From the NCBI RefSeq assembly GCF_000729995.1, contig NZ_JNFG01000008.1:124001-188000 (forward strand): a DNA stretch of 64,000 nucleotides. Reading direction: 5' to 3'. This document shows positions 45,596 through 54,995 of the stretch, piece by piece. Under the pieces are notes generated by a model. That model saw nothing but the letters and a program-made list of their open reading frames with translations. It had not been told where the DNA came from and did no database searches. This stretch comes from Caballeronia sordidicola. Its GTDB lineage: Bacteria; Pseudomonadota; Gammaproteobacteria; Burkholderiales; Burkholderiaceae. A program made the translations under genes and the position numbers. Each line of letters begins with the position of its first letter. Positions within the stretch are counted from its first letter, which is position 1.

Positions 45596-46792
45596 ATGTC
45601 AAAACCTAACCGCAAGGGGCCGCTCAGCGGCGTCACTGTCGTCACACTGGAACACGCGATTGCCGCGCCGTTCTGCACCCGCCAACTCGCCGACCTTGGA
45701 GCGCGCGTCATCAAGGTGGAGCGTCCTGGCGTCGGCGATTTCGCGCGTGCCTACGACCATCGCACCCGTGGGCTGGCTTCGCATTTCGTCTGGACAAATC
45801 GCTCCAAGGAAAGCCTAACGCTAGACTTGAAGCAGCCAGCGGCCCAGGAAGTGCTTGGCGAATTGATCTCCAAGGCCGACGTGCTGGTGCAAAACCTCGC
45901 GCCCGGCGCGGCCGCACGGATGGGATTGGCGTTTGAGGCGCTGCACGCGAAGCACAAGAGGCTCATCGTCTGCGACATCTCGGGCTATGGCTCCGACGGC
46001 CCCTATCGCGACAAAAAGGCCTACGACCTGCTGATCCAGAGCGAGGCCGCTTTTCTCTCGGTCACGGGCACGCACGAGGAGCCCAGCAAGGCGGGCAACT
46101 CGATTGCCGACATCGCGGCGGGCATGTATGCCTACACGGGCATTCTGAGTGCGCTGCTGCAGCGAAATATCAGCGGCGAAGGCTCGCATGTCGAGGTCTC
46201 CATGCTCGAAGCGCTTGGCGAATGGATGGGCTTTCCCATGTACTACGCTTATGACGGTCAGCCGCCGCCTGGACGCAACGGCGCGGCGCATGCCACCATC
46301 TATCCCTATGGCCCATTCAAGGCGGGCGACGGCCGGGTGGTGATGTTAGGCCTGCAAAACGAGCGCGAGTGGAAACTGTTCTGTGACATCGTGCTGTGCA
46401 GGTCTGAACTCTCGGTCGACGCGCGCTTTGACGCCAACGTTCGCCGGGTGGAAAACCGCGCAGCCTTAAAGGTAGTCATCGAGCAGACTTTTGCCAGCCT
46501 CACGGCTCAGAATGTGATCGCGCGTCTTGATCAAGCCGAGATCGCTAACGCCGCCGTCAACCAGGTCGGCGATTTGTGGACGCATCCGCAACTGCAAGCG
46601 CGGCAGCGTTTTACCACCATCGGTTCACCCGCTGGTGAGCTCCAGGCGTTGCTGCCGCCCGCTAACGTCAACAGCTTCGATGTCCGCATGGATCCAGTTC
46701 CTGCGCTGGGCGGACACACCGCAGCCATTCTGCGAGAGCTGGGTCGCTCTTATGCTGACATCGAGAAGCTGCAAGTCGACGGAGTGATCTGA
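45596..46792 (+). CDS. Class III (CaiB/BaiF) CoA-transferase
   Basis: A 398-residue protein with GVTVVTLEHAIAAPFCTRQL, ADLGARVIKVERPGVGD, SLTLDLKQPAAQEVL, VQNLAPGAAARMGL and YDLLIQSEAAFLSVTG. The aspartate in KAYDLL (Asp144) aligns with the catalytic aspartate that forms the mixed anhydride in this family. It would activate a dicarboxylic acid by moving CoA from a donor such as succinyl-CoA. The gene sits between the hydratase and lyase genes (19 and 3 bases apart), the order seen in itaconate/mesaconate/citramalate utilisation loci. Substrate assignment is by context only. Confidence 0.94.
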   Translation: MSKPNRKGPLSGVTVVTLEHAIAAPFCTRQLADLGARVIKVERPGVGDFARAYDHRTRGLASHFVWTNRSKESLTLDLKQPAAQEVLGELISKADVLVQNLAPGAAARMGLAFEALHAKHKRLIVCDISGYGSDGPYRDKKAYDLLIQSEAAFLSVTGTHEEPSKAGNSIADIAAGMYAYTGILSALLQRNISGEGSHVEVSMLEALGEWMGFPMYYAYDGQPPPGRNGAAHATIYPYGPFKAGDGRVVMLGLQNEREWKLFCDIVLCRSELSVDARFDANVRRVENRAALKVVIEQTFASLTAQNVIARLDQAEIANAAVNQVGDLWTHPQLQARQRFTTIGSPAGELQALLPPANVNSFDVRMDPVPALGGHTAAILRELGRSYADIEKLQVDGVI

Positions 46793-46795
46793 ACC

Positions 46796-47686
46796 ATGTC
46801 CACAACCGTTGGTGTTGCCGAGCGCCATGCGCGCAGCCTGCTATTCGTGCCGGCCACGAAGCCCGAGCGCTTCGTCAAGGCGCTTGGCTCGGGTGCAGAT
46901 TGCATCATCATCGACCTCGAAGACGCGGTGGCCGAGGGTAGCAAGGACAGCGCGCGCGAGCAACTCGCGCAACATCTGCCGCGCATGACGCGCGCGCAAC
47001 TGGCACGCACCGTGGTCCGCGTGAACGCTGCGGGCAACCTTTGGCACGAGGCCGACATCGCGCTGCTGCGTGACTGGACTCCCCAAGGCGTGGCGGTGAT
47101 GCTACCCAAGGCTGAGGATGCCGGCGCGCTGCGCAGCGTGGCCAAAACGCTCGGCGATGCGGCGCGCATCGTGGCATTGATCGAGTCGCTGGCGGGCCTC
47201 GACGCAGCCAATGCGCTCGCTCGCGAGCCCCAGGTCGTGCGTCTGGCCTTCGGTCACCTGGACTTTCAGCTCGACTTGGGCATGCGTGCAACCGCCGAAG
47301 AGTTCGAATTGGCATTTGCGCGTAATACGCTCGTGGCCGCGTCGCGTCGCGCCAAACTGCCTGCGCCCATCGACGGCGTGACCACCGAAACAAGCAACGC
47401 TGAGCGTCTGGCAGCCGATGCCCGACGCGCGCGCGCCTTCGGCTTCGGCGGCAAGCTCTGCATACACCCGGCCCAGGTTGCCGAGGTGAACGATGCGTTC
47501 GGCCACACCGAGGCCGAGCAAGCCTGGGCGCACCGCGTGCTCGAAGAAGCCGCCAGGCATGGTGGCGAAGCCTTCAGTCTGGAGGGCCGCATGGTCGATC
47601 TGCCCGTGATCCGCGCGGCCGAGGCGATTGTCGCAAACGCAGAAAAACAACCGCTACCGGGAGACCGCGCCAAAGCAGGGGCTTGA
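46796..47686 (+). CDS. CitE-type (HpcH/HpaI family) CoA-ester lyase, citramalyl-CoA lyase-like
   Basis: A 296-residue TIM-barrel protein with SLLFVPATKPERFVKAL, CIIIDLEDAVAEGSKDSARE (Mg-binding acidic motif), an ALIESLAGL segment (Mg-ligand glutamate), RLAFGHLDFQLDLG and FGFGGKLCIHPAQV. Relatives cleave citramalyl-CoA, malyl-CoA or methylmalyl-CoA into acetyl-CoA plus a 2-oxo acid, or pyruvate/glyoxylate equivalents. It starts 3 bases after the CoA-transferase stop, so the two are translationally linked. As last gene of the operon it would release acetyl-CoA and pyruvate if the pathway is itaconate/mesaconate-like. Confidence 0.92.
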   Translation: MSTTVGVAERHARSLLFVPATKPERFVKALGSGADCIIIDLEDAVAEGSKDSAREQLAQHLPRMTRAQLARTVVRVNAAGNLWHEADIALLRDWTPQGVAVMLPKAEDAGALRSVAKTLGDAARIVALIESLAGLDAANALAREPQVVRLAFGHLDFQLDLGMRATAEEFELAFARNTLVAASRRAKLPAPIDGVTTETSNAERLAADARRARAFGFGGKLCIHPAQVAEVNDAFGHTEAEQAWAHRVLEEAARHGGEAFSLEGRMVDLPVIRAAEAIVANAEKQPLPGDRAKAGA

Positions 47687-49306
47687 ATCAGCCCCGAAAA
47701 ATAGATGAAGGAGGTGTTTATAGTGGGCCGATGAACTCCGGCTCTTCCGAAGCCACTTCTGTTCTCTAGTTGCGAATCAGCCTGCGAGGCGTTAGCCCGC
47801 CGATCTGGCAGTGACTCCTGATTCCCGAGCAGATCACGATTGCGCAACTGCATCATGTGCGCCACGGCTGGATATGGGCAGCTCGTCGTCCGACCGGGTA
47901 CGTGCAGGAGGAGCACTCACGTCGTTTGGCCGAACGACCGTTTTCGGCTGATTCCCTGTCCGAACTGGTAACCCTAGCCGAGTCTCGTCGTTGATGTAGT
48001 TGAGCATGCCAGCTACATGCGTAGAGTGGTCACGTCGGCTACAGTGTCGGCAATTGTGCGGGGCGATCGCGCCGAACCAACGGGAAACAATCGACGACTG
48101 GATTCAAGCCAGCGAGGAACATGCCCTAGTTACTAGTCCTCGCCAGATCCGTCGCCATTGGCTGAATAGGTGCGGAGCTAAGCGAGGCGCGCACGATCTT
48201 GCGGCGCGGATGGCTCGTAGTCTGCGCCTTGATCTGCTAATTGCGATCGGCATCGGCGTCTGGGTAACGAGTTGACTTCGTCTTGGCTGGTTAAAGCCCA
48301 TGCGTTGATAAAAGCAGCGGGTCTTCTTTCGGCGTCAGCTGTCCTTCTTCATTTACGCTTCATTCTGTTATCGCCATTGATTCAACAATACCGGCCGAGA
48401 CCCAAGAAAACGCCTCAGGAGCTGTCCTTGATTGCCGACGAAGAGATCAAAGATAAGGACGAAGATCTGCCTGTGAGCGAGGCGCAGGCGTCCTGCAACC
48501 TTAGGCATAAGCCGTCCTTCGTACGGACCGGCATCTAGAAAATCGATTGAACTGAAAGCGAGCACGAGCTCTGCATCCTCAGTATCGGGGTGTCCTCGTC
48601 TAAGAGTATGGTTAAAGAGAGAGGTCTCGCGCTCATCGTGCGGCGTCTGCGGATGCGCCGTCGCGATCGGCTGCGTCCGGTTGCATGAGCGACATGCCGA
48701 GTTGCGCGCAACAGTCGAGTCACAGCCTGCCTTGCAGGTGGCCACTATTGACGATTAGTGCCGCTTGCAACCGGCCACGTCTGATTCGGGCCGCAGCGCG
48801 GGCAGCGTCCAGTGGGGGCAGTTTTCGTGGATGCAACCGCTGAAATTGCTAGCCTATCTATCAAAATTACATTGATAGTGAGTTGCCCGCTCATTGGGCA
48901 TCACTAACTTCGCAGTGCGGAGACGGCCTCCCTCGTCGTCTAACTCGAACTCGCATGCGACGTTGGACGTCTGCGCAGTCGTGACCACTCGTCACCCGCG
49001 CCATCCACACGTTCCTGAATGTTTCGACATCTGTCCCAATCAGAACAGCTTTTGTCCCGAAATGCAAAAGCGACTGAATTTGAGAGATTTACATTCAGTC
49101 GTCGGGCATCGCGCGTGGAATATCGACGAGCTTGTGAAGGTCGCATGTCAGATCACCGCCCATTTCCGCTCACGCAAACACGCCTTGATTGGCTCGCGCG
49201 GCAGGGCGGTGTCAAGCCTCAAATACAACATCATTACTTCCGATCAAGCGACAACAGTTTCCAAATTCCCGGAGCCGGCGTCCTTGCTTTCGTTAAAGGA
49301 GATTTC
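47687..49306. other. Gene-poor stretch with one aborted start
   Basis: A strong AAGGAGGTG site at 47710 is followed by GTG GGC CGA TGA, so translation would stop at once; probably the 5' stub of a lost operon gene. Further on, frames such as 48272-48538 (+) and 48368-48745 (-) have no recognisable motif and overlap each other. I see no supported gene up to the hydrolase at 49307. Confidence 0.5.
48858..48878. promoter_or_regulatory. Isolated dyad in the gene-poor stretch
   Basis: CTATCAA-N7-TTGATAG is a perfect 7-bp inverted repeat, about 430 bases upstream of the hydrolase start. It resembles a regulator-binding site, but no nearby gene start explains it. Confidence 0.3.
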
Positions 49307-50191
49307 ATGGATACGGTACAGCTATCCCGGCGTAGTCTGCTGATTTTGATGGGCGCCGCCACAGCCGGCGCAGTGGCCGGCTGCGGCGGCGCGTCCGCAG
49401 CTACGACGGCCTCAACGGCGGCGACGCTGTTCTACACCGATGTGGGTACGGGTAAGAACGTGATGTTTCTGCATGGCTGGACGTGTGACTCTCACGACTT
49501 TAGCTGGCAGTACCCCGTGTTTGAAAGTAAATACCGGGTTGTTGCTTTAGACCTGCGAGGACACGGCAGGTCTGAGGTCATGCCGTCGGGCAAGTACTTG
49601 CCTGCTGATTACGTGGCGGACATTGTGTCGTTCATCTCGACCAATTATCCCGGCCAGAAATTCACCCTTATAGGGCATTCAATGGGTGGTCAGATCGCTG
49701 CCCTTGTAGCGGCCAGCCGGCCAGACTTGATCAGTGCCGTCGTATCCGTCGACGGATCCCTGGGTTTCGCAGCCGCTTACGCGCCGGTTTTCCAGCAGGC
49801 TGCAGATAGTTTGGTCTCTCAGGGGCCGGCTGTCGCAGCCGCGACTTTGTTCGAGGCGTTTTACGATCCCGCGACTAATCCGGCGTTCAAGCGATGGCAC
49901 GCGAGGCGCGTCCCGGGAATGCCGGCGGACGTCGTGATCGAGTCGTTCGGCCCACTGTTCCTCGGTGCCGCGCAAGTGGGTGTTGGGCAGGCGAGTGCGG
50001 CCTTCTGCCAAACCTTGAAGTTGCCTTTCTACCACCTGTGTCGCGATCCGGTTCAGGCCAGCACGATGACCCCCTGGTTCACAAATCCCAAGTCAAAAGT
50101 CGACGTATGGACCAACTCGGGGCACTGGATCATGCAGGATCGACCAGCCGATTTCAACACTGCAGTGACGGCTTGGATCGACGCCGTTTAA
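49307..50191 (+). CDS. Exported alpha/beta hydrolase with Tat-type lipoprotein signal
   Basis: ATG 49307 follows AAAGGAG by 5 bases, giving 294 residues. The N-terminus MDTVQLSRRSLLILMGAATA then GAVAGC combines a twin-arginine motif (SRRSLL) with a lipobox cysteine at about 26, so the enzyme is probably a Tat-exported, possibly lipidated protein. The hydrolase fold shows oxyanion motif HGW, DLRGHGRS, the nucleophile elbow GHSMGG (Ser125) and the catalytic-His segment NSGHWIMQDRP. Substrate is unknown; haloperoxidase-like and esterase-like relatives share this pattern. A longer in-frame extension upstream lacks a ribosome-binding site and is rejected. Confidence 0.9.
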   Translation: MDTVQLSRRSLLILMGAATAGAVAGCGGASAATTASTAATLFYTDVGTGKNVMFLHGWTCDSHDFSWQYPVFESKYRVVALDLRGHGRSEVMPSGKYLPADYVADIVSFISTNYPGQKFTLIGHSMGGQIAALVAASRPDLISAVVSVDGSLGFAAAYAPVFQQAADSLVSQGPAVAAATLFEAFYDPATNPAFKRWHARRVPGMPADVVIESFGPLFLGAAQVGVGQASAAFCQTLKLPFYHLCRDPVQASTMTPWFTNPKSKVDVWTNSGHWIMQDRPADFNTAVTAWIDAV

Positions 50192-50335
50192 CGCGGATTG
50201 ACTACGTCACCTATCACTTCTCTGAAGCTGCACCGCGCTTTCTTGTCGAGCGATGGCGAGATATCGCGGAATTTCTGATATTGCATGTCGTCGCGAATGC
50301 CCCGGAATTCGCGCGATTTTCGAACGAGGTCATCA

Positions 50336-51832
50336 ATGAAAGTGTTAATAGCGGGATTCAAGCACGAAACTAATACCTTCGCTTCCGAGAAAGCGTCTTG
50401 GTCCGCATTTGAAGCGGGCGAGAGTTTTCCGGCCGCTGTGCGAGGCGCCCCCATGCTTGAGATGCTGGAGAAGGTGGCAGTGCCCGGCATGGGCTTTCTC
50501 CGCTTTGCGAGAGAACAAGGTTGGGAGCCTGTGCCGAGCTTTTGGTGTGCTGCCGTGCCCTCGTCTTATGTGACTGCAGAGGCCTTCGAACATATTTGCG
50601 CTGAGATTTGCCGGGATGTGGCGAGCTTGAAGTTCGACGCGGTATATATCGATCTGCACGGCGCTGCGATGGCGGAAGGTTTCGACGATGCGGAAGGCGA
50701 ACTGCTCAGCCGTATTCGAGCACTCGTTGGCGACGAAATTCCCATTGTTGCGAGTCTCGATTTGCACGCAAATGTCTCGCATCAAATGCTTCAGTGTGCT
50801 GATGCACTCGTCTCGTTCCGAACCTATCCGCATATTGACTACGTGGAGACGGGCGTTCTGGCTGGCGAGGCTTTGAAACGCCGGCTTGCACTTGGCAAGC
50901 GCGAGTCCATTCGTTTCTCAAGGCTGCCGTTCCTCATTCCCGTCAATTCTCAAAACACGACCTTTGGCAAGCCGAAGGCCATTTACGACCGGTTGGTTCA
51001 ACTGGATGAAGAGATGGGTACGCTGTCGAGTTTCTGCATGGCTTTTCCATCGGCAGATTTCGCGGAATGCGCTCCAATGATCTGGAGCATTGGCGGGCAA
51101 GCTCAAGAAGCGCTTATGGAACTCGAAGCCATGGCGAGTGAGCCTACACAATGGCGCCTGGACATCTATACCGCCGAGAACGCGGTGAAGGAGGCGATTC
51201 GTCGTGGCAAAGAGACGGACAAGCCCGTCGTGATTGCAGATACACAAGACAACCCCGGGATCGGCGGGACCGCATCCACGACCGGCATGTTGCGCGCGTT
51301 GCTTGACGAGGGTGCTGGCCGAGCCTTTCCTAGACGTGTCGCATTAGCCGTGATGAATGATCCTGGCTTCGCATCCAAGGCGACCGAGGCAGGCGTAGGA
51401 GCGACTTTCGAAGGGAGCCTCGGACAGCCATCCATGCTTTGGGACGGCCCGTCCGATCCTCCAGTCGAAGGGGTTTTCAAGGTCCTCGCGGCGAGCAGCG
51501 GCAGGGTCACTTTCAAGGGTCCCAAGATGACAGGTTTTGTCGCCGAGCTTGGGCCGAGCGTTTGTGTTGAAATCGATGGCGTACTCGTTGTCGTGGCAAG
51601 CGCAAAAATCGGCGCGCAAGACAGGGAGCTCTTTCGCTTCGTGGGCATCAATGCTGAAGAGATGAAGATACTGGTGGTGAAGAGCAGCAACCACTTCCGT
51701 GCCGACTTCGTGCCGCTGGTAGAGGACGAACTCAAGGATGTGTTGACGGCAAAAGCGCGTGGTGCCATGGCTGCCGATCCGGGAGATTTGCCCTGGAAGA
51801 AACTGCCTGACAACATTCTCCGCAGGCTGTAA
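50336..51832 (+). CDS. M81-family (MlrC-like) metallopeptidase
   Basis: ATG 50336, after GAGG, gives 498 residues. Residues 1-290 are the M81 domain: MKVLIAGFKHETNTFASEKA, IDLHGAAMAEGFDDAEGELL, ASLDLHANVSHQM and FRTYPHIDYVETG, with conserved Asp/His residues for zinc. The C-terminal MlrC domain has DTQDNPGIGGTAST and RELFRFVGINAEEMKILVVK. MlrC of microcystin degraders hydrolyses linear peptides; most relatives have unknown peptide or amide substrates. It is convergent with an MFS transporter gene across a strong shared terminator, and such MFS/M81 pairs suggest uptake and hydrolysis of a small amide or peptide. Confidence 0.92.
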   Translation: MKVLIAGFKHETNTFASEKASWSAFEAGESFPAAVRGAPMLEMLEKVAVPGMGFLRFAREQGWEPVPSFWCAAVPSSYVTAEAFEHICAEICRDVASLKFDAVYIDLHGAAMAEGFDDAEGELLSRIRALVGDEIPIVASLDLHANVSHQMLQCADALVSFRTYPHIDYVETGVLAGEALKRRLALGKRESIRFSRLPFLIPVNSQNTTFGKPKAIYDRLVQLDEEMGTLSSFCMAFPSADFAECAPMIWSIGGQAQEALMELEAMASEPTQWRLDIYTAENAVKEAIRRGKETDKPVVIADTQDNPGIGGTASTTGMLRALLDEGAGRAFPRRVALAVMNDPGFASKATEAGVGATFEGSLGQPSMLWDGPSDPPVEGVFKVLAASSGRVTFKGPKMTGFVAELGPSVCVEIDGVLVVVASAKIGAQDRELFRFVGINAEEMKILVVKSSNHFRADFVPLVEDELKDVLTAKARGAMAADPGDLPWKKLPDNILRRL

Positions 51833-51848
51833 CGATCATTTATCATTC

Positions 51849-51888
51849 AAAGAAGTTCAGGTCTGAAATATCGGACCTGAACTTCTTT
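51849..51888. terminator. Bidirectional terminator between convergent genes
   Basis: Perfect 15-bp arms AAAGAAGTTCAGGTC (51849-51863) and GACCTGAACTTCTTT (51874-51888) around a 10-base loop. The A and T ends on the arms let it act as a rho-independent terminator for both the M81 gene (+) and the MFS gene (-). Confidence 0.85.
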
Positions 51889-51915
51889 GCATTCCCTGCG
51901 GAAGACCTCAAGACT

Positions 51916-53283
51916 TCAGGGATTCCCGGACAAGACTTGTCCCCGGGACAAGGCGGCGGCAGTCACTACTGTCCGCTTTGTCGATGAAAGGTACATTAGC
52001 AAGGCGGCGCCGACGCTCGATACGCAGAGTACGATCACGAATGCGTTAGTGAGGCCATGCGGATTGGACTTCATCAGGTCACTTAACTTTCCTACTGCGG
52101 CCGGTCCAATACTCGCTCCAATCATGTAGTTTGATAGTAAAAATAAACCGGTCGCCCGGCCCCGCATACGATTAGGAACGCCAAGCTGGATAGGAGTGAC
52201 CATGAACGTCGTCAATACCGAAAAGGTTGCCACTGCGCATCCGTAAAACCAGTAAGCAACGGTCACTGTATCGATGAAAGTAAATGCCACGACCAAAGGT
52301 ATCTGTAGCGCAATCACGATTGTCAGACGCCTGAGCAACGGGCTGACCAAATCCGTATTGTCCAGTTTCCGAAGCAGAAACTGAGACAAGACGCAGCCGC
52401 TTAGACCGACCGCGAGAAACAGGACTCCGAGTGGTCGTCCTATCGCCGACGCAGTACCGAATCCTTCCCGGATCATCACACTCGGGAACCAGGTCAGAAG
52501 AACAAACAAGCCCGATGAGATAAAGATCCACCCTGCGTAATAGGTCATCAGTTGTGATGACCCGAACAACACCTTGATGGTAGCAAGTGTCGATATGTCC
52601 ATATGCTGGTTTCCGGATTCGCGACGCTTCGGCTCACGCAACATCAAGATGAACGCGGCAAGAAGCAAGCCCGGCAATCCCAGCACGACAAACACTGCCT
52701 GCCATGCATCCACACGCCCGACGAGCGGCAACGTTGCGCCACCCGTTCCATTGAAGTAATGAAGCGTGCTGCTGCCGAGTATCAGTGCCATCCCGCCGCC
52801 CACGTAAGGCCCCGTGTTGTAGACGGAGGTCGCCCGCAATAGTGCGCGCCCGGTCAGCATGTCCGACAGTAGCGAGTAGGAAGCCGGCGAACAGCCCGCT
52901 TCGCCGATCGCCGTTCCTGCGCGTGCGACGAAAAATTGTCCAAAGCTTCCGCATAGCCCGCACGAAGCGGTCGCTAGGCCCCACGCGGCCACGCAGGCCG
53001 CTGCTATGCTGACGCGGCGGTACCGGTCTACCAGCCATCCAAGAGGAATGCCTGCGCATGCATAAAACGCACTGAAGGCCAATCCTTGTAGTGCGCCAAT
53101 CTGGGTGTCGCTCAATCCATACGAGTGCCGGATCGGCTCAATCAGCAAGGGGAAAATCTGCCGGTCCATGTACGAGAAGGCAAACGATAAAGCCAGTAAC
53201 CCCGTCAAAATAACAGTGCGCCAACCGGGTATGCGGGACCTGGTCGACTGCGTTGTATCGCGGTCCGGTTCAACGTTTTTCAT
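51916..53283 (-). CDS. MFS transporter (spinster/ACS-like)
   Basis: ATG 53283 follows GGAGG by 6 bases and gives 455 residues. Twelve hydrophobic segments are visible, with the first helix GLLALSFAFSYMDRQIFPLL, the motif-A-like loop GWLVDRYRRVS between helices 2 and 3, GEAGCSPASYSLLSDM after helix 4, and a central charged loop near REPKRRESG. These features match spinster-type and organic-anion MFS carriers. A 60-codon upstream extension exists but has no ribosome-binding site. It is probably an uptake carrier for an organic acid or the amide/peptide processed by the M81 enzyme; the substrate is unknown. Confidence 0.92.
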   Translation of the reverse strand: MKNVEPDRDTTQSTRSRIPGWRTVILTGLLALSFAFSYMDRQIFPLLIEPIRHSYGLSDTQIGALQGLAFSAFYACAGIPLGWLVDRYRRVSIAAACVAAWGLATASCGLCGSFGQFFVARAGTAIGEAGCSPASYSLLSDMLTGRALLRATSVYNTGPYVGGGMALILGSSTLHYFNGTGGATLPLVGRVDAWQAVFVVLGLPGLLLAAFILMLREPKRRESGNQHMDISTLATIKVLFGSSQLMTYYAGWIFISSGLFVLLTWFPSVMIREGFGTASAIGRPLGVLFLAVGLSGCVLSQFLLRKLDNTDLVSPLLRRLTIVIALQIPLVVAFTFIDTVTVAYWFYGCAVATFSVLTTFMVTPIQLGVPNRMRGRATGLFLLSNYMIGASIGPAAVGKLSDLMKSNPHGLTNAFVIVLCVSSVGAALLMYLSSTKRTVVTAAALSRGQVLSGNP

Positions 53284-53706
53284 GTACCGCCTCCAGTCAA
53301 AGTGAATGTTCTGGGAATCCTTATTTGCGCCTAAATGTAAGAGCGCAAAATCCTTTCGGCTTTTCCGTTTGTGACATTCACTTTGCAAATTGGGACAGGT
53401 AGGAGAAACGCCGTGGACAGTCACGAGCGCGTTGTCGGGCGGCCTGCTATGACGAGAAGACATTCAAGGTCGGCGCATTGGCTGGTACATCAGCGTCAGA
53501 GCCGCTTTGCGACGCGGGCGAGGGGCCGCCCAAAAGATCCTGGATGATGGCAGTGCGAACTTCATGCGTTGCGACCGCAGACCAGACCAACACTATCGCT
53601 CAGTAATGACATGGTCGAAATCAAGCGCCAGCAGGTCCTCGCCAAGCAAGAGAAGGCGAAGATACACGCGCGTTGATGATCAGACCAGAAATCAACAACG
53701 CGCCGC
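53284..53706. other. Intergenic stretch between MFS and AraC genes
   Basis: Contains the MFS promoter region. A short frame near 53608-53678 reads DMVEIKRQQVLAKQEKAKIH and looks protein-like, but has no start or family match. Nothing else can be supported. Confidence 0.4.
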
Positions 53707-54711
53707 TCACGTCGAGCTTGCGTCATGGCGATGCCACTCCGATGCGCAACAGCCAAAACTAGCTTGAAACCATCTGGAGAACGAGCTGAGACTACCGAAG
53801 CCGACGGCCTCGGCGATCTCGGTCAGCGGCATTGTGTTTATTTCAACGAGCCTCTTGGCGGCATCGGATCGAACCTGCTGCAGCATCGCGGAATATGAAA
53901 GTCCCTTGCTCGCAAGTCGCCGGTGGAGTGTCCGTCGATTGATGCCCAAGCTCGCGGCGAGCGTGTCCGCGCTGCAGCTGGAATCGTGCAATTTCTGATT
54001 CAGGATGCGCGCGACTTGTACTTCGAACTGATCCGACGTGCTGCCAAGGGTTTGTGTTATCAATGCTTTGGCTTGTCGACGCAGCACCTCGGGCGACGTA
54101 ATTACCTTCAGCTTGAGAGCATCGCGCCCAAGCAGGATTCCGCTTATGACTTGATCGTAACGAGTCTCGCAGCGCATGAAACTGGTTTGGATCGTGGTGC
54201 GCGCAGGACGCGAATGTTCATGGCAGATTGCATCCGGATTCCAGTGCGGGCCTACCAGCCACCGTATCAGCTGCACGAGTCCGCAGGCCGCAAACTGCAT
54301 CACTTGCGTGGATGGACCCTCGGAAACGATCTGGACCGAAAGGAATGGCTTGCCAAAGCGTGTGTCCAGGTCCACGTACATTCCAATGCAATGATGATGG
54401 ATGTGAGCAATGTAAGTACGTAATGCTTCTTCGAGCGTAGCTTCTTCCCGCAGCAAGAGGCTCACGACGCCGTAATCAGGAACGCCTCGCGCAATTGCCA
54501 TGCGAGTGCCGAAGTCAGCCCGGCCTGACTGATTCGCGGACGCTTCCAGCAGATCAACAAACGCATCAAGGGAGATCAGGCTGTCAGGGCTGTCCACAAA
54601 ATCCCTTCGCAAACCGACACTACGCAACAGCGCGTCGCCATCGATTTCAACTTCCCGCGCTGCTTCCATGTAGCCAAAAAGCGTGCCGCTTCTCACGACC
54701 CGTTTCGTCAT
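53707..54711 (-). CDS. AraC-family regulator (OruR/ArgR-like, arabinose-binding-type N-domain)
   Basis: ATG 54711 follows GGAGG and gives 334 residues; a 19-codon extension upstream is less likely. Residues 1-200 form the Arabinose_bd-type sensor domain (FGYMEAAREVEIDGDALLRS, FGTRMAIARGVPDYGVVSLL). The C-terminal HTH_18 domain shows ADTLAASLGINRRTLHRRLA and LTEIAEAVGFGSLSSFSRWF, two helix-turn-helix motifs. It is divergent from the porin/old-yellow-enzyme/deacetylase genes, separated by 284 bases, and is their likely regulator. The effector is unknown. Confidence 0.93.
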   Translation of the reverse strand: MTKRVVRSGTLFGYMEAAREVEIDGDALLRSVGLRRDFVDSPDSLISLDAFVDLLEASANQSGRADFGTRMAIARGVPDYGVVSLLLREEATLEEALRTYIAHIHHHCIGMYVDLDTRFGKPFLSVQIVSEGPSTQVMQFAACGLVQLIRWLVGPHWNPDAICHEHSRPARTTIQTSFMRCETRYDQVISGILLGRDALKLKVITSPEVLRRQAKALITQTLGSTSDQFEVQVARILNQKLHDSSCSADTLAASLGINRRTLHRRLASKGLSYSAMLQQVRSDAAKRLVEINTMPLTEIAEAVGFGSLSSFSRWFQASFGCCASEWHRHDASST

Positions 54712-54995
54712 ATCGCCTCCGCTCAGCCGTTTTCGAATGGCACTTGCCTGTCCCAAATTGAAAAGCATATGTCCCAGAATGTCAACGGATAATAAATTTG
54801 GATCCCTATAGTCAAACCGGTCAAAAGAACATTGTTAAGCCGTACAACGATTCGGGCCCTAGGGCAACGCGGACAGTATTTCGATGCAATTCATCTGTAT
54901 CACAAATCATTAGGTTAGCAAACCTAAGCAATTTCAATTTAGCAAATTGGCTCGCTGTTCACAAACTTCATTCGACAATCGGACAGGAACGCATC

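Noticed and set aside
48272..48745. Opposed frames of 88 and 125 codons
   Set aside because: They overlap head to head with no ribosome-binding site or recognisable domain, so neither can be preferred.
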